Shown here piece by piece: positions 37,285-63,139 of a DNA stretch of 64,000 nucleotides (position 1 is its first letter; every line of letters begins with the position of its first letter). The stretch spans positions 2,294,001 through 2,358,000 of the forward strand of contig NC_088788.1 in assembly GCF_949628265.1 (NCBI RefSeq). The letters run 5' to 3'. The translations under genes were made by a program, and so were the position numbers. Source of the DNA: Cloeon dipterum (lineage: Eukaryota; Arthropoda; Insecta; Ephemeroptera; Baetidae). The notes beneath the pieces were generated by a model that saw only the letters and a program-made list of their open reading frames with translations, was not told the origin of the DNA and did no database searches.

Positions 37285-40200
37285 ATGGATGAGGAATACG
37301 ACGCCATCGTGCTCGGCACCGGCCTGAAGGTACGCACACGCCAGGGTCGCGGCGGAGAACGAACGGCGTTCGCTGGCTCGCTCGCTCGCTCACGTCGGTC
37401 GGGCGGCCCACTTGACGTGTCAGCGAATTCGCCGAAGCCGCCCTCGCGCGCACCAGTTCCGGCTTGGAGGTGCGGGGCCCTGAGAACGAACCCCTTTCCG
37501 GCGAGTGCGCGGCGGGCGAGGCGCGTGACCGACCAGTTTATTGCTCTCGCCCATTGTTTAAAAAGGGAAAATATTCGGTTTCAGATCTCGTGACGGCCGT
37601 TTAATCACGCTTTTGTTTGTATCTGATATAATTCTTTGTTTTGATCTCCAGGAATGCATTTTGAGCGGGATGCTGAGCGTGAGCGGCAAGAAGGTGCTGC
37701 ACATAGACCGGAACAAGTACTACGGCGGCGAGTCGGCGTCCATCACGCCCCTCGAGGACCTCTTCAGCAGGTTCAACGCGCCCAAGCCGGACGAGTCGTA
37801 CGGGCGCGGGCGCGACTGGAACGTCGACCTGATCCCCAAGTTCCTGATGGCGCACGGCCAGCTGGTGAAGCTGCTCATCCACACCGGGGTCACCCGCTAC
37901 CTCGAGTTCAAGTCCGTCGAGGGCAGCTACGTGTACAACAAGTCGGGCAAAATCTCCAAGGTGCCCGTCGACGAGAAGGAGGCCTTTTCCTCCGGTGCGT
38001 CCAATCGCGTCTGCTCCCTTCTCACCCTGATTTATTATTATTTTTATTAGATTTGATGGGGTTGTTTGAGAAGAGGCGCTTCAAAAACTTCCTCGTCTAC
38101 GTGCAGGACTTCAAGGAGGACGACCCCAAGACCTGGAAGGACATGAATCCCAACGTGACCACCATGAAAACGGTCTACGACAAATTCGGCCTTGACCCCA
38201 ACACCCAGGATTTCACTGGTCACGCTCTGGCTCTTTACAGGTATTCACTTTTTCTGACACAGAATTTTTATTTGCGGAAATAGCCGGAAAAGCTTTTACT
38301 ACGTAATTTATGAAAACAAAAAAAGCTAATTATAGTTTAGGCGTTTAGGCCACTTTGAAAACAAGTGATTTTGAAATGTAATTTGGTGACGTGCGTATTG
38401 TTTCATCATATCAATACAAGGAAATAAAATGCTGCCTTTAATTTTGAAAATTCTTAAATTTTTAAAACTCGATTTTTTTTTTAGAAAAAGGGACTTTTTG
38501 CACGGGTTTTAGGGGCCCTTTTTGTGTCCATCCGATGCGGAATTTTACTACGAGTCTAAAAAACATTGGTTTTTGGCTGTACGATTCTTTGGAGCCGAGT
38601 TATTGAATTTTAACAGCTGAAAAACCGTTATTTGGACATTCAAAAATATTAGTTTCGTGGCCCGGGAAGAGCCCTATGGGCCGGAGTCCCATGATTTTGG
38701 CACCAGTCGATGCCCCTCGGTGAGGCATTTCTCCCCGTGTGTGGTTTTCCGATACCAGACCATTTTTCGAATTACCGCGGTTTTTCAAAGGTCCAAATTT
38801 CGGAAAAACTCGAATTTTCTAAAATTTGTTTGTCTCAAACCCGATTTTCCCAGATATGACACCTATCCACCTTAAATGAGTATCAAATGAGGAACATTTT
38901 GTGAGATTTTAAACAAAAATTACCGTCGAGTTTTCGTTTAAATTTGAAATATTATGCGTTTTTTTAACGTTTTTTGACCTATTTTTACTTCCGCCAGCAG
39001 TATCTCCAATCCAGGAAAAAAAATACAAAATTGGATTTCATGGGCTCTCTGAGGAATTTAAATACGCGTTTTTTTACACCAAATTCCTCAATTTATCTCG
39101 AAAATTTGGTTTTGATCTCTAAAAACCGTGTTTTTTTATTTTTTTTAAAAGAATTGAATATTTGCTACGGAGATTTAAATTGTATTTTTAAGTCCAACTC
39201 CGGTTTGGAGAGCAATTTTGAGCTTTCTTGCGGCCATAAAAAAATTAATTTTAATTTTTTCGGTTTTTTCCACGATAAAGGTGTTTTTTCTGTTAAAAGT
39301 CGACAGGTTGATGAATTCCAAGTCACGAGTTCTCAAATTATAGGTCTCGTAGACCTTTTTCCTGGTATCTTTTTCCTGAGCTCGGTCCCTTTTCGTTTAA
39401 AACCAATTTTAAAATGACCAAAACCAACAAAACGCAATTCTCCATTTTAATTTTATCATCTGTATTCAATCAAGAAATATTTTTTGCGGCATTTCACAAA
39501 AAAAAACTGCTGAACAATTTTGTGAATGACTGTGCAACCCTGAAAGCAAGTTTTTCCCTTCTAAAATGATGTAACAATAATTCGGCAATACTGCTGATTT
39601 TCAGGGACGATGACTACCTGAACCTGCCTTCCCTGACCACGATCAAGCGCATCAAGCTGTACAGCGACTCGCTGGCCCGGTACGGAAAGTCGCCGTATCT
39701 TTATCCGATGTACGGCCTCGGAGAGCTTCCGCAGGGTTTCGCCAGACTAAGCGCCATCTACGGCGGCACCTACATGCTGGACAAGCCCGTGGACGAGTTG
39801 GTGATGGAGAACGGCCACGTCATCGGCGTGCGGTCCGGCGAGGAAATGGCCAGGTGCAAGCAGGTCTACTGCGACGCCTCCTACGTGCCTGACAAGGCCA
39901 GAAAGGTGCCCTAAAGCTTCCTCGCAAGAATTCAGCCTGTTTAATTGAATAAATATTTTTGTTGCAGACCGGCCAGGTGATTCGGTGCATTTGTCTGATG
40001 AGCCACCCCGTGCCAGGCACCAACGACGCCCTCTCTACGCAGATCATTATCCCCCAGAAGCAGGTCGGACGCAAATCGGGTAAGATATTTCACATTAAGA
40101 CCCGCTTTAATGTGGTGTGGACACTTTTAGTGAGTTCTCTTGAAAAAAATCGGCAAGGTTGCGAATTGTGGCGCAATACCCAAGAATTCGAGGCGTATTT

Positions 40201-41180
40201 AAAATTTAACAAATAATTTAAAATAAAAACTTTCAATTTTGGGGGCGACAATCAGGTCCATGAGACGCAGAATTTTATGGCGAGTCTAACCAACTTTGGT
40301 TTTTTACTCTACGACCCATAGAAGCTGAGTTGTTAATTTTCAAAGTCGAAAAAACGTGATTTGTGACATTTCAAATTTTGGGGCCCAGGCGGGGCCCTAT
40401 GGGCCGGATGGCACCGATTCTTGTACGAATCGATGCCCCTTAATGAGACGCGTCCACCCGTGTGCGGTTTTCCAAAGTCGGACCATTTTTTAAATTTAAA
40501 TTAATTTTTACTGGCCGATTTTTCGGAAAAGTCGAAAATTTCAAATTTATTTTTATTAAAATTCGGCCGTTTATCTGATCGTCGATCACGACCCCTCATC
40601 AGACACGTCTTGGACAGGGCTTTGACCTCTGGTACCCTAACGACCTGTATCAGGGTAACCCGACCTGAGATCCGCTACGAGGCCGATTTTTAATGCCTTT
40701 TCGCTAATTTCGAGCAGTTTTCCTGTCACCGACCTTTCTCAGGTCACGCAACACCTGTTTAATGTTATTTTTTGTTTTTTGCAGACATCTACGTGTCCCT
40801 GGTGAGCTACACGCATCAGGTGGCCGCCAAGAACTGGTTCGTGGCCATGGTGTCGACAACCGTGGAAACCGACCAGCCCGAGAACGAGATCCAGCACGGA
40901 CTCAAGCTGCTTGGCCCCATCACACAGAAGTAGGAGATGATCTGTGGTCTTGGAATTTTGCTAATTACTGAAATTAAATGGCAGGTTCATTTGGATACAA
41001 GATTACTACGAGCCGATTGACGACGGTCTGGCCTCTGGCATTTTCATCAGCAAGTCTTACGACGCAACAACCCACTTTGAAACAACCTGTCTCGACGTGC
41101 TCGACATTTTCCGTCGCGGCACTGGCGAGGACTTTGACTTTTCCAAAGTCAAGCACGACCTCGGAGATGAGGATCAGTAA
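37285..41180 (+). CDS. Gdi: Rab GDP-dissociation inhibitor
   Basis: Seven exons: 37285-37329, 37652-37994, 38051-38240, 39605-39905, 39968-40079, 40785-40929, 40985-41180. They total 1332 bases, 443 residues, the usual length. The N terminus [20 protein letters not shown] is the first conserved region of the GDI/REP superfamily. [38 protein letters not shown] and [11 protein letters not shown] follow in order. GDI extracts GDP-bound, prenylated Rab GTPases from membranes and keeps them soluble for re-delivery, so it acts in the cytosol on all vesicle routes. Introns 3 and 5 carry the interspersed repeat shared with Exo84 and WASHC4. Confidence 0.97.
38480..39420 (+). repeat. Intron-resident interspersed repeat, GDI intron 3
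   Basis: It shares GAGCCCTATGGGCCGGA, CAGTCGATGCCCCTCGGTG and GTGTGGTTTTCCGA with the copies near 40400 and 45260. The later part (from about 39030) may belong to the same or another element. Confidence 0.55.
40230..40770 (+). repeat. Intron-resident interspersed repeat, GDI intron 5
   Basis: Same family: CAGGCGGGGCCCTATGGGCC, CGAATCGATGCCCCTTAATG, AAAATTCGGCCGTTTATC, CACGACCCCTCATCAGACAC, GTAACCCGACCTGAGATCCG. It is in sense orientation and ends close to the acceptor at 40784. Confidence 0.65.
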
Positions 41181-42608
41181 TTCAATCGATTCCATTATTT
41201 CTTATAAAATTATGATTTCTAATTGGGGCTCAACTCCCTCAATTTCGCCACAAAATTTACGTACGGATAATGTCAAGTCCATTTTTCATGATTTTCTTTC
41301 TTAAGTTCACTGCTTTTTATTGTAATTTGGAAGGATCATGAAAGACGGGGATTGCCTGGTCACATATAATGTTGTTATTATAATTTTCTATTCGCTCTAT
41401 TCACCTTTACAATTATATATTTTGGTGTCACTCTGTGCTAAGGTCTTTCTCAATCGTGGCAGTTCATCTTGAGGTTTTCGGTGATACGTGGTGCCGCCTG
41501 TCATCTTACGTATTAATGATTTTTTTCTATTTGATTTTGAAAGATTTGTAATGTTGAGATAGCCTAACAGATCTAAAAAAAATGCTTGAGCGTGCAGTCT
41601 TTTCGGTCAACAAACTGCCAAATAAATTCTCCTCCAAATCGTGGCGTACCCAATTATTGTGAAAAAAAATTATTCAGGAGGCTGCTTCCCCAAAAGATAA
41701 TTCTATAGATGCATAGCATTTTTGATTGAAATGTTCATATCGTGTTGATTTCGCGCATTGACATGACACACACACGCACTGGCGATTATAAAATGAGTGT
41801 TTACCCTTTTTGTGCTATTGGACTGGAACAGCCAATTCGATAGAGAGAATTATGTGACAAATGAATGCTGAGCAAATGATTGTTTAATTAAAACGGAGCA
41901 AAATTATAATAAAGATATTACCTAATCACACAAATATACAAGTAATTTTATATTATTTAAAATGTATCCGAACCTTTTTTTAATTTAATTTCAAGAAATT
42001 AATAATGTTTGTGGTCGTGAACTCGTGTTATTTAAAGAATTTCAGTGAAATTTAAACAGCGAATTACCTACAATCCAGCGCGCGAATTTAAAACTAACGG
42101 AAAAGCGCAGAATTTGCTTTAATGCGTGTTTACACGAGAAATTAAAAGCTTAATCGTGTTTATTGGATTTCATTACTTTTGTCAAATTCTATCCATTGGT
42201 GGTCATTTTACTCTAATCAGCTGATAGGCTGCGATTTTAACAACAGTAATCTTATTTCGAACAAGAATTTCTCGGAATCACATGGGTGATTTTTGACTTG
42301 GATGAATGCATTTCGTCCATAATTGAATGCTGGAAGTTGGAATTTTCGATCTAAAATGCATTAAAAGCTTATTTATTCAATTTATTCGCTTTATTCTCGA
42401 AGTTCGATTTAGAGGGCGTGGCACGCTTGATCCTCCCGAGCTTACACCTCACCGGCAGTGCCATGAAATGAATTTCTTTATCAATCTATTTATTTATTTT
42501 GCGAGTGACAACAGTGGGAGCTAGGATTCACGTGAGCTGATGCCATTGCCCTTCGACAATGTGCCCGATATAGCTCGCGATCAGTTATTTGAATCTTCGT
42601 GAGTCAAA
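41181..42608. other. GDI 3' UTR and intergenic DNA before WASHC4
   Basis: AATAAA signals near 41622 and 41910 could end GDI transcripts. No gene, RNA or clear repeat seen. The last 200 bases should hold the WASHC4 promoter. Confidence 0.45.
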
Positions 42609-45600
42609 ATGTTTCAGAAGAACTCAAAAATCGGTAAGCTCAATTCAATTCTGTTGGAAAATTCGCTGATTCGTCTTTGAAGACATGGCAGGGGAGTTGC
42701 AGCTGAAGCGATTCGGTCGGCTCTTGGAGGAATTCTGTCAGCAGAGACAGAACCTGAGCAGCAGCACCTGCGTGGAGTCGCGGTGGGCGCCGGTTGCCCT
42801 GAGCACCGCTCCTTCGGAGCAGGCCGACCTGCTGCACTTGCTGACGTCGGCCTCGAGATGCAGCAGTTTCAACAAGGCGGCGGCCGCCGTGTCGGCGACG
42901 GTGGTGGCCGCCGACCAGGTGCACCGGGAGGCCACCGTCCTGTGCCAGGGCCTCTTGTTCTACGGCGAAGGCCCCATGAGGGACCCTTCGGAGGGCGCCG
43001 CCTACGTCAGCCGCATGCTGGCGCCCCTGCAGACCCTCAGGGTGGTCGTGGCGACGGCGGGCCGCGTGCTGGCCGCCGGCCTCGGCCACCTGGAAGCCCT
43101 GGCCACCCTGACCGAGGCCAAAGGCGGCCTCCTGTTCTCCTCGTGGACGCCCGAGCTGAGTTTGCACCAACTGGTCGACTCGATCGCGCAGGTGCTCTTC
43201 ACCCTGATCACCATTCAGGAGGTCATGTCCAGCTGCACCCTTCTGCAAACGCACTGGACCGTGTTCAAACGCACCCTGAAGGCGGCGGCTCAGGAGGCGG
43301 ACCACCTGAACAATAACAAACTCAACTGTCTGCAAGCCGTCGTGTCCGAACTGGAAAAGAAACTCATCTCCGGAGACGTCTTCAAGTCGAGTCTCAGAAG
43401 GGCCGTCGACGAGGCCAAACCGGGACTGTCGTCCACGACAATCGAGCACCTGATGCGCTACGTCAGGGTGCAAGTGACGGAACTGGACATGGAGGTCGGC
43501 AACCACGAGTGCTGGCTCAAGGCCTCTGCCGTCTACGTCCTGGCCGCACACCTCGGCGCCGCTGCCGACCGGAAGACCTTTAAATTGGTCTGGGAGCCGT
43601 ACAAAAAGGTTGGTAAGCAAGATGATCGGTAAATTAATAAATAAATAATTAAAATAAATAAGAAATTACCAAAATTAGTGGGACACGAATTTAATTAATT
43701 TTATTATCTCGGCTCAAGTGCAAATAAGACAAACTGAATGCCAATTAAAAGCAAATGAAGGGGATTAAAAATCGGCAATTAGGGTCAAGGTCGCTAAAAT
43801 TAGGTCGAATTTTTTAATTTGTGGTTTTTCGGGACCTGAGAAATTAAATTTAAAAAAAATAAACCCGATTTTGAGCAGACGCATTACTATAAACCGATTG
43901 TAAAAATTATTAATTACTGATTTGAGGGTTGGAATTGATAATCCAATCCTCAGGAGGTTTCCGAAGTTGGGTTTTAGTCACTTTTATCCAAAATTAACGT
44001 TCTTGGTGTCATTTCGTACGTTTTCCCCATCATATTTAGGTTATCTCTAGCTATTTAATTAATTTTTAATTATTTAATTCCAGATTTCGGCTGTAAACAT
44101 CATGGGCACAGTTTTGTGGCTTCCCGAGGTATTTTTCTCGGCATACCTTCCGAGCGGACAACAGCTGCTCGACAAGAAAAGCAAAGCCTCGGCGTCCGGA
44201 GGAAGGGAGTCGCAGCTGCAGCAGCGGTCTCAGGCGCTTCCCAAGGACGCACATGTTTACTTTTTCATCGTGAGATTTTCCCCTTCAATCAAAAATCCTA
44301 TAATAATTTAATTTTTCTTCATGCCAAGGTGTGTGACTGGTTGATCCAGTTGGACGCGTGCATGCGAAGAGACACGACGCAGCTCAAGCTGGACGACCTG
44401 CACACCAAGTGCGCCATCCTGCTCCAGGTTTCTACCCTTTTATATTAATCACCCTGAGACGCGATTTGCTAAATAATAATTTGTAACCTAGGGTTTAGAA
44501 TTTGTGCAGAGCATGAGCCAGATGGTGAAGACCTTTTTCAACCTGCACGCACACCTGGGCGTGCCGATCGCCAGGTCTTCCGTGGTCAATTTGTGCAAGC
44601 TAGTCGAGCTGATTAAGCACATCGAAGGTGCCTACCAGGTCAGGTCGATCGCGTTCGCCGAGTCGCTCAACCACCTGATCCAGCACCTCACTTATCAGCT
44701 TCTGCTCATCGTCGCCAGCATGAAGGTTTGATTTTTTTATTTACCGAACTAGCCGAATAATTAATTTAATTGCAGAAAAACCTTCCTGCTGACAACAAAC
44801 GCAACAGTTCAGCGAGGACGGAGGCGTTGGCGGCGCTGCAGGTGATGGAGCTGTGTCTGCAGGGGCCGTGCAGCGCCGAGAGACGCCTGCTGGTGCGGAC
44901 GTCGTTCAGCTGGGCCGCGCAGCTGCGGAGCGTCTCGCTTGAGGAGCTAAATTCCTTCCGCAGCCTGCTGTCCAAGCTGGATGCCATGTGCGAGTTGAGG
45001 GAAAGACTGCGGCACTCGGCCGACTGCTCCTTTCTCTACTGGCACCGTGTTGTCCTGCCCATCCACTTCAGCCGCATGCTCGACAACGCCGCTGACCTCG
45101 CAAGACTCAAAGTACGTTTCAAAATTTGTTTGGGGGCAACTGAGAAATTAGGCAGGGTTAATTTTTGATATGAATTAATTAGAACAAAAAATAAGTCGAA
45201 AAAGTGCGAAAAAAAATTTGTGACACTTGCCAACCGTGGTTTTTGGGGCCAGGCGGGGCCCCAATGGCTGAACGGCGCCGATTTTGGTACCAATCGATGC
45301 CCCTCGGTAGGACGCGTCCGTCTATGTGCGGTTTTCCAAAATCGGACCATTTTTAGAATTTTGACGAATTTTTTTCGGCCGATTTTCCGAAAGAGTTGAA
45401 ATTTTCAAAACAAATTTCCCTGATATGCCGCCTAGCCATCTCTGCTAGGCATTAATTCAAGAACATTTTGTTAGATTTTGATCAACTTCAATAGAGCCGT
45501 AGATTTTATTTTTTACAGAAGGGGAATTAAGCGTTTTTTCCCCCGACATCTTCCGACTTCCGCTTGCTTTATCTCTGGTCCCGGGCAAAAATTAAAAACT

Positions 45601-48600
45601 TGCTCCTCAATCGACGCGAAATTTGTCTGGGATCTTTTTAAGACCAAGTTCCAATCAAATTCCTAGGAGGAGATATATTTTCAAGATTGAAATACGTGAA
45701 ATTTGCACTTTCTCGATAAAGGACAACATGGAAAATCGGAAATTCACCATTTTTTCGTAACCCATCCAAATTGAAGGGTTTTACCGACTCCAACGCACGC
45801 AGAAGTTCTCTGCCGGTCTGGAAACCGATTTTCAGATTGTTTGCCACCATAGAAAAATTTAAATTAATTTTTTTCGGTTTTTCGGCTTGGCGACGCGCAA
45901 TGTTCACGGGCGGAAATGGTTTTATTTTTGCTAAAATTCGGCCGTTCGTCCCATCGTTGACCATGACCCCTCATCGGACACATCTCAGACAGGGCTTTGA
46001 CTTCCGGCACTGAAGTTACCTTTTTCAGGGTACCCCGACCTGAGATCCGCTCCAAGGCCGGTTTTTAATGCTTTTTTTCACTAATTTCGGGCACACTTGG
46101 CGAGATTCGGTGACCTTTGTTTTCTTCCTTGCCTGTCGCACGACCTGAGAACTGTTTTTTGCGGTTTTGAATCATTATTTTCTAAAAAAATCCCTTTTGT
46201 GTTTTGCAGTACCTCTTTGCCGCATTTCAAGACTGCTCGACTGCGATGGAAAATGTAAAGCACTTGGGTAGTCCCTCCACTCTCCAATCGCAGTTCAAAA
46301 ATGAAATGTTTGCTGTTCTGAAGTTAAAGGTAAAATGACGAGAAACAGAGTGAGACTCTCAATATCGAGAGTAAATTTCCAGTTGCTTGATCCGTTGTGC
46401 CAAGAGATTGAGACTGACTTGAGGCTGCGAGTGCACTCCCACCTTCAGGTGCCGGATGGCTCAAGGAGCAATTTCCAGTGCATGCTGCAGGCAATGCCGC
46501 TCAGATTTTTTGACGACCTCCTCAGCATCCCAGGTAATTTCAAATCGAAAAATTTCTACGATAATTAAATAGCTTTATTTATTTTGTAAATTAAACAGCC
46601 TACGTGGAACAGTACCTGAGCGCCACGTTCTACAACCTGACGACGGTGGCCCTGCACGACTGGAAGGCGTACGGCGAGATGCGCGTGGTGGCCCTGCACC
46701 GTTACGGCGTCAGCGCCGTCCAAGACCACCTGCCGAGTCACACCCTGGAGCAGGGTCTGGACGTGCTGCACGTCACGCGAAACCTTCCCGCCTTTGTCGC
46801 CAGCCATGTGTACAACCTGAACAACCAGGTCTTTGTCGAGAAGCACAGTGGCAACAAGTATCTCAACACCATCGGCGTGCAGCACGTCGCCAACTCTGTC
46901 AGGACGCACGGCACCGGCATCATCAACACCACGGTATGGAATTTTTTATGCCAGAAAATTTTTTGGGTGGTTTTAGACGGAAAAGCAGGGGCGGCGGAGT
47001 CGAGAAATATCGCGAAAATTGGCCTCGGGACTGATCTCAGGGTGTGATACCCTGGGAAAGGTCGTCGGGGTGTTTCACGTGGTAGGGCTCGTCGAGACCT
47101 TTCATTCAAGACCTCGTGACTTGAAATCCTTCGATCCGTTGAATTTAAATAAAAATAATACCATTTTCGTCTGTGTCGTGCGAGGGCAAAAAAATAGCAA
47201 AAACGAAATTTAATTTATCTACGGGCGCCAATTATGTCAAAATTTGTCTCCAGACCGTGTGCGATGGAACAGTGAAGTTCTCAATCTAATTCTCCGTGCG
47301 GGGAAAGTGACCAAGGGGAGGGGCTGTCGATGATTTTTTCTTTTTAAAGTGTAAAAATACTTAATAAATAGCTTGAGTGCTTTTTAATTTATTCCTCTCA
47401 TAAATCTTTTGCCTCATAAATTGCTTCTTAAAATATGTGTTGCGAGAAGTTCAGCCTTTTACGCATTTATTAATTATTTTTCCTTAATGTGACATCCAGG
47501 TGAACTTCACGTACCAGTTTCTGAAGAAGAACTTCCAGTCAGTGTCGCAATTTCTGTTTGACGCTCGCATCAAGTCGCGGCTGATGAAGGACTTGCGACA
47601 CTTCCACGAGACCAAGGAGCAGAGCGACCAAAAGTATTCCTTCTCACGCGCCGACAAGTTCAACCAGGGAATCCGCAAACTGGGCGTCGCGCCCGACGGC
47701 TCCAGCCTCTTGGACCAATTCAGAATGCTAGTCACGCAAATAGGTGGGTTCAACATTTTTTGTAATTATTAAATTAAATAATTTTGTTAGGAAATTCAAT
47801 GGGCTACGTCCGAATGATGCGCTCGGGGAGCAGGCTGTACATCTCGAAAGCGATCAGCTTCGTGCCCGACCTCGAGGACGTGGTGTCCTTTGAAAAACTG
47901 GCCTCGGAAGAAGGCCTGTCGGAGCTCAACCTTCAGGCGGCCAAAGAGCTCGATTTGGTGCTCAATTCGTTGCTCAGCAACTTTGACAAAGGCATCGAAT
48001 ACTTCCAGTTGCTGGTCGACGTTTTTACGTCGGTGTCCAAGGACCCGAAAAACTCTCACCTCAAGTTGTTCCACGCGATCGTGCCTCCGCTGACAATAAA
48101 CTTTGTTGAACACATGGTCACGTGCAAGGACAAGCTGAACAAGAATCTGCGAGAAGGCGCAGCTTTCACTGACGATGGCTTTGCCATGGGTATGTCCATG
48201 TCGGCTCGAGTCAATTGGCAGAGATCTGAACGCGGGGTTTTTCATGTTTCAGGCGTGGCCTACTTGCTCAAGGTCTTGGAACTGGATTCCGAGTTTGACT
48301 CTCTGCACTGGTTCCACTCCATCAAGGACAGGTACGAGTCTGAAAAGGTAGAGCTGAAGGAGCAAACCCTGAATATTAAAAAGGGCGACGAGAAGCTGAA
48401 GCAGACGCTGGTCCTCACGGAGAAACGAATCGAAACTTATCAGCAAGTAGGTTTAAATAGATTTTATTTGATTTTACAAGTTATCGGATTTTAAAAACAG
48501 GAATTTGAGCTGTTGTTCTTCAACCTGAGCAGTGCCAGGATATTTTTCAAAAGGTATACGGAGGCGATTGACGCAAAACCTGAAGCAGACACCCCTGTGA

Positions 48601-48605
48601 ATTAA
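42609..48605 (+). CDS. WASHC4: WASH complex subunit 4 (SWIP / KIAA1033)
   Basis: Thirteen exons: 42609-42633, 42683-43608, 44084-44269, 44329-44427, 44492-44725, 44776-45111, 46210-46329, 46383-46533, 46599-46933, 47500-47743, 47791-48189, 48253-48446, 48501-48605. They total 3354 bases, 1117 residues; human WASHC4 is 1173. Blocks align in order with the human protein: [110 protein letters not shown] and [18 protein letters not shown] is a scaffold of the WASH complex, which activates Arp2/3 on endosomes so that actin helps to sort cargo. Intron 6 carries about 900 bases of interspersed repeat. Confidence 0.96.
45225..46140 (+). repeat. Intron-resident interspersed repeat, WASHC4 intron 6
   Basis: The fullest copy in the window. 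It has GGGGCCAGGCGGGGCCCCAA, CAATCGATGCCCCTCGGTAG, TTTTACCGACTCCAACGCAC, AAAATTCGGCCGTTCGTCCC, CAGGGTACCCCGACCTGAGA and TCCGCTCC. It aligns in the same order with the copies in Exo84 intron 8 and GDI intron 5. It contains no clear open frame or terminal repeat. Confidence 0.7.
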
Positions 48606-49440
48606 TTGAATACGATTTCATGCGCTGCAATGTGATATTTTTATATAATCAAAAATGTTTGGAAATAATTTTATGTGAATTAACTGCTTGCCAAAGAAGG
48701 GTTTGTTTAATGGTTAAAAAAATATTTTTGTCTTCATAAAGGAGATCTAACTGCAACCTTTGTGTTTTATTTGGATTTAGATTACATCAAAATACTTTAA
48801 AAAACGGACAGAAAATAAAAACGAAATAAGTATCATATTTTGGCCTGTTTTTAGATCTTGGCACATCAAAAGAGATTAAATATTACGCACGTAGGCAGGA
48901 TTAAGATTACTAAAATCGAAATTAACCGTTGGTGCCATCTATTGGTGGCTTCAAACACTTTTTAATGGCGAATTTAAGATAATTTGAGCCTTTCCCCAGC
49001 CAAATTATTCATTATAAACCTGCAAATTCATCCTAAAATACAACAAACACCCAAATTTTCTCTGCCTAATCGATTACAGCCCATTTCCTGCGTTTGCTTT
49101 GTAGATCTATGCACAATAACCGCTATTTACCAAGAAGAATTCTTTATACTGTTATAATATTTATTCATAAAATCACTTTCAGATCGCATTTTGATAGCGT
49201 TGCGCCGCGATGTGTATGTTGTGTTGCGTTGTGCCATAAATTACTGCCTGAGTAAGTAGTGAAGTGAGCGGCAACAAAAACAATGAATGCTGAAAGAAGA
49301 AGTTTCCCATGCGCCTGTCAGGTTAGGCTTTCCGTCCGTCGGTGGTCGGTCGGCAGTCGTGCACTCGTGTCACTTGGCACAGCGACCGCTATTCGGGCTT
49401 GGCGCTGCGCACGCGCACCTCGCAGCCATCGCTTTCACTA
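48606..49440. other. WASHC4 3' UTR and intergenic DNA before MAGI
   Basis: An AATAAA near 48811 may end WASHC4. The rest is AT-rich, then GC-richer from about 49300 towards MAGI. No gene seen. Confidence 0.45.
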
Positions 49441-49445
49441 AAAAG

Positions 49446-49551
49446 AACCGGTTTTTTTTGGCGCGGAGCACCTGTCGTGTTGAGTAGCAACGTCGCGTTC
49501 TCAAGCGGTGTAGGTGCGAAAACCGGTTAAAATCGGCGTCAACAACCGGTT
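49446..49551. promoter_or_regulatory. Cluster of three AACCGGTT (Grainyhead-type) sites upstream of MAGI
   Basis: Exact AACCGGTT palindromes lie at 49446-49453, 49521-49528 and 49544-49551, all within 106 bases and about 210-310 bases before the MAGI ATG. AACCGGTT is the optimal site of Grainyhead, an epithelial regulator of junction genes. Binding is inference. Confidence 0.55.
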
Positions 49552-49759
49552 TTCAAGCAAGTGGGCCGTTAAACCGTAAATAAATGAGGACGAAGCTTGG
49601 AAGCTGAGGGGAAAAGTGACGGAAAATCGTGGTGTTTGATCGCGAGAATTTTTGAGCCGGTGCAATCGGGTGGTGAAGAGAAAAGTCAGGCAGGCAGGCA
49701 GCGGCAGCGCAGGCAGAAGGTCGAAGCGGGGTGTCGAGTGAGGCGATGGAGGCGACCTG

Positions 49760-62488
<12,729 letters not shown>

Positions 62489-62967
62489 CTTGCGCAGCAG
62501 ACTTCTTAATTAGTTATTCGGCAGTGCGGTGCGGTTCGTGAGTGCGTGGAAAGGGGAATTTTAACGCGAGGAAAAGTGAAAAATTGGATGGATTGAAAGC
62601 AACTCGTGCCTATATTAAAAGTTAAATGTGTTTTGCATTGCAGCTTCTCTCTTATTGTATAATGGTGCATATTATCGATATTTTTCACACACACATACAC
62701 ACTGTTTTTCCCAGCAGAGACAGCTACTTGTACATTCGGGAAATTTGGCTGATCTCAGTGTATTACGGTTTCATTGTTGCCCGCGTCACGTTGTTCTCTC
62801 GCTCGTTTTCCATCAAAATCTTTAATATTATGTGTAGTCTTTTAACCATTGAGCTTACTTAATTTGTATTGCATTTTACGCTGCCATTTGTAAAATTTTT
62901 ATCCCTTTATTATCACAGAAATCGCGAAACAAAACCAATGATATTTTATTGGGTAGAGCTATTATAA

Positions 62968-62977
62968 TAATAAATAA
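62968..62977 (+). terminator. Candidate MAGI poly(A) signals
   Basis: Overlapping AATAAA copies about 480 bases after the stop. A further AATAAA is at 63128-63133, followed by GT/TC-rich DNA. Confidence 0.5.
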
Positions 62978-63139
62978 ACATCCAAGCGCCTTTCCGGCAA
63001 ACTTTTTGCATTGTTATAACATAAAATATACATTCTAAGCATGTTAAAACGAATCCAGCACTCTGTAGGTTTAAAACTATGCGAAGTTATTCACATATTA
63101 AATACTTTATTCTTCGTAATGAAACCCAATAAATAATTT

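Noticed and set aside
37654-38283. 209-codon alternative frame over GDI exons 2 and 3
   Set aside because: Arg/Ala-rich shadow of the GC-rich GDI coding sequence.
42783-43316. 177-codon frame in the second frame of the large WASHC4 exon, and the 326-codon minus-strand frame over it
   Set aside because: Shadows in GC-rich coding DNA. The WASHC4 frame aligns with a known protein throughout.
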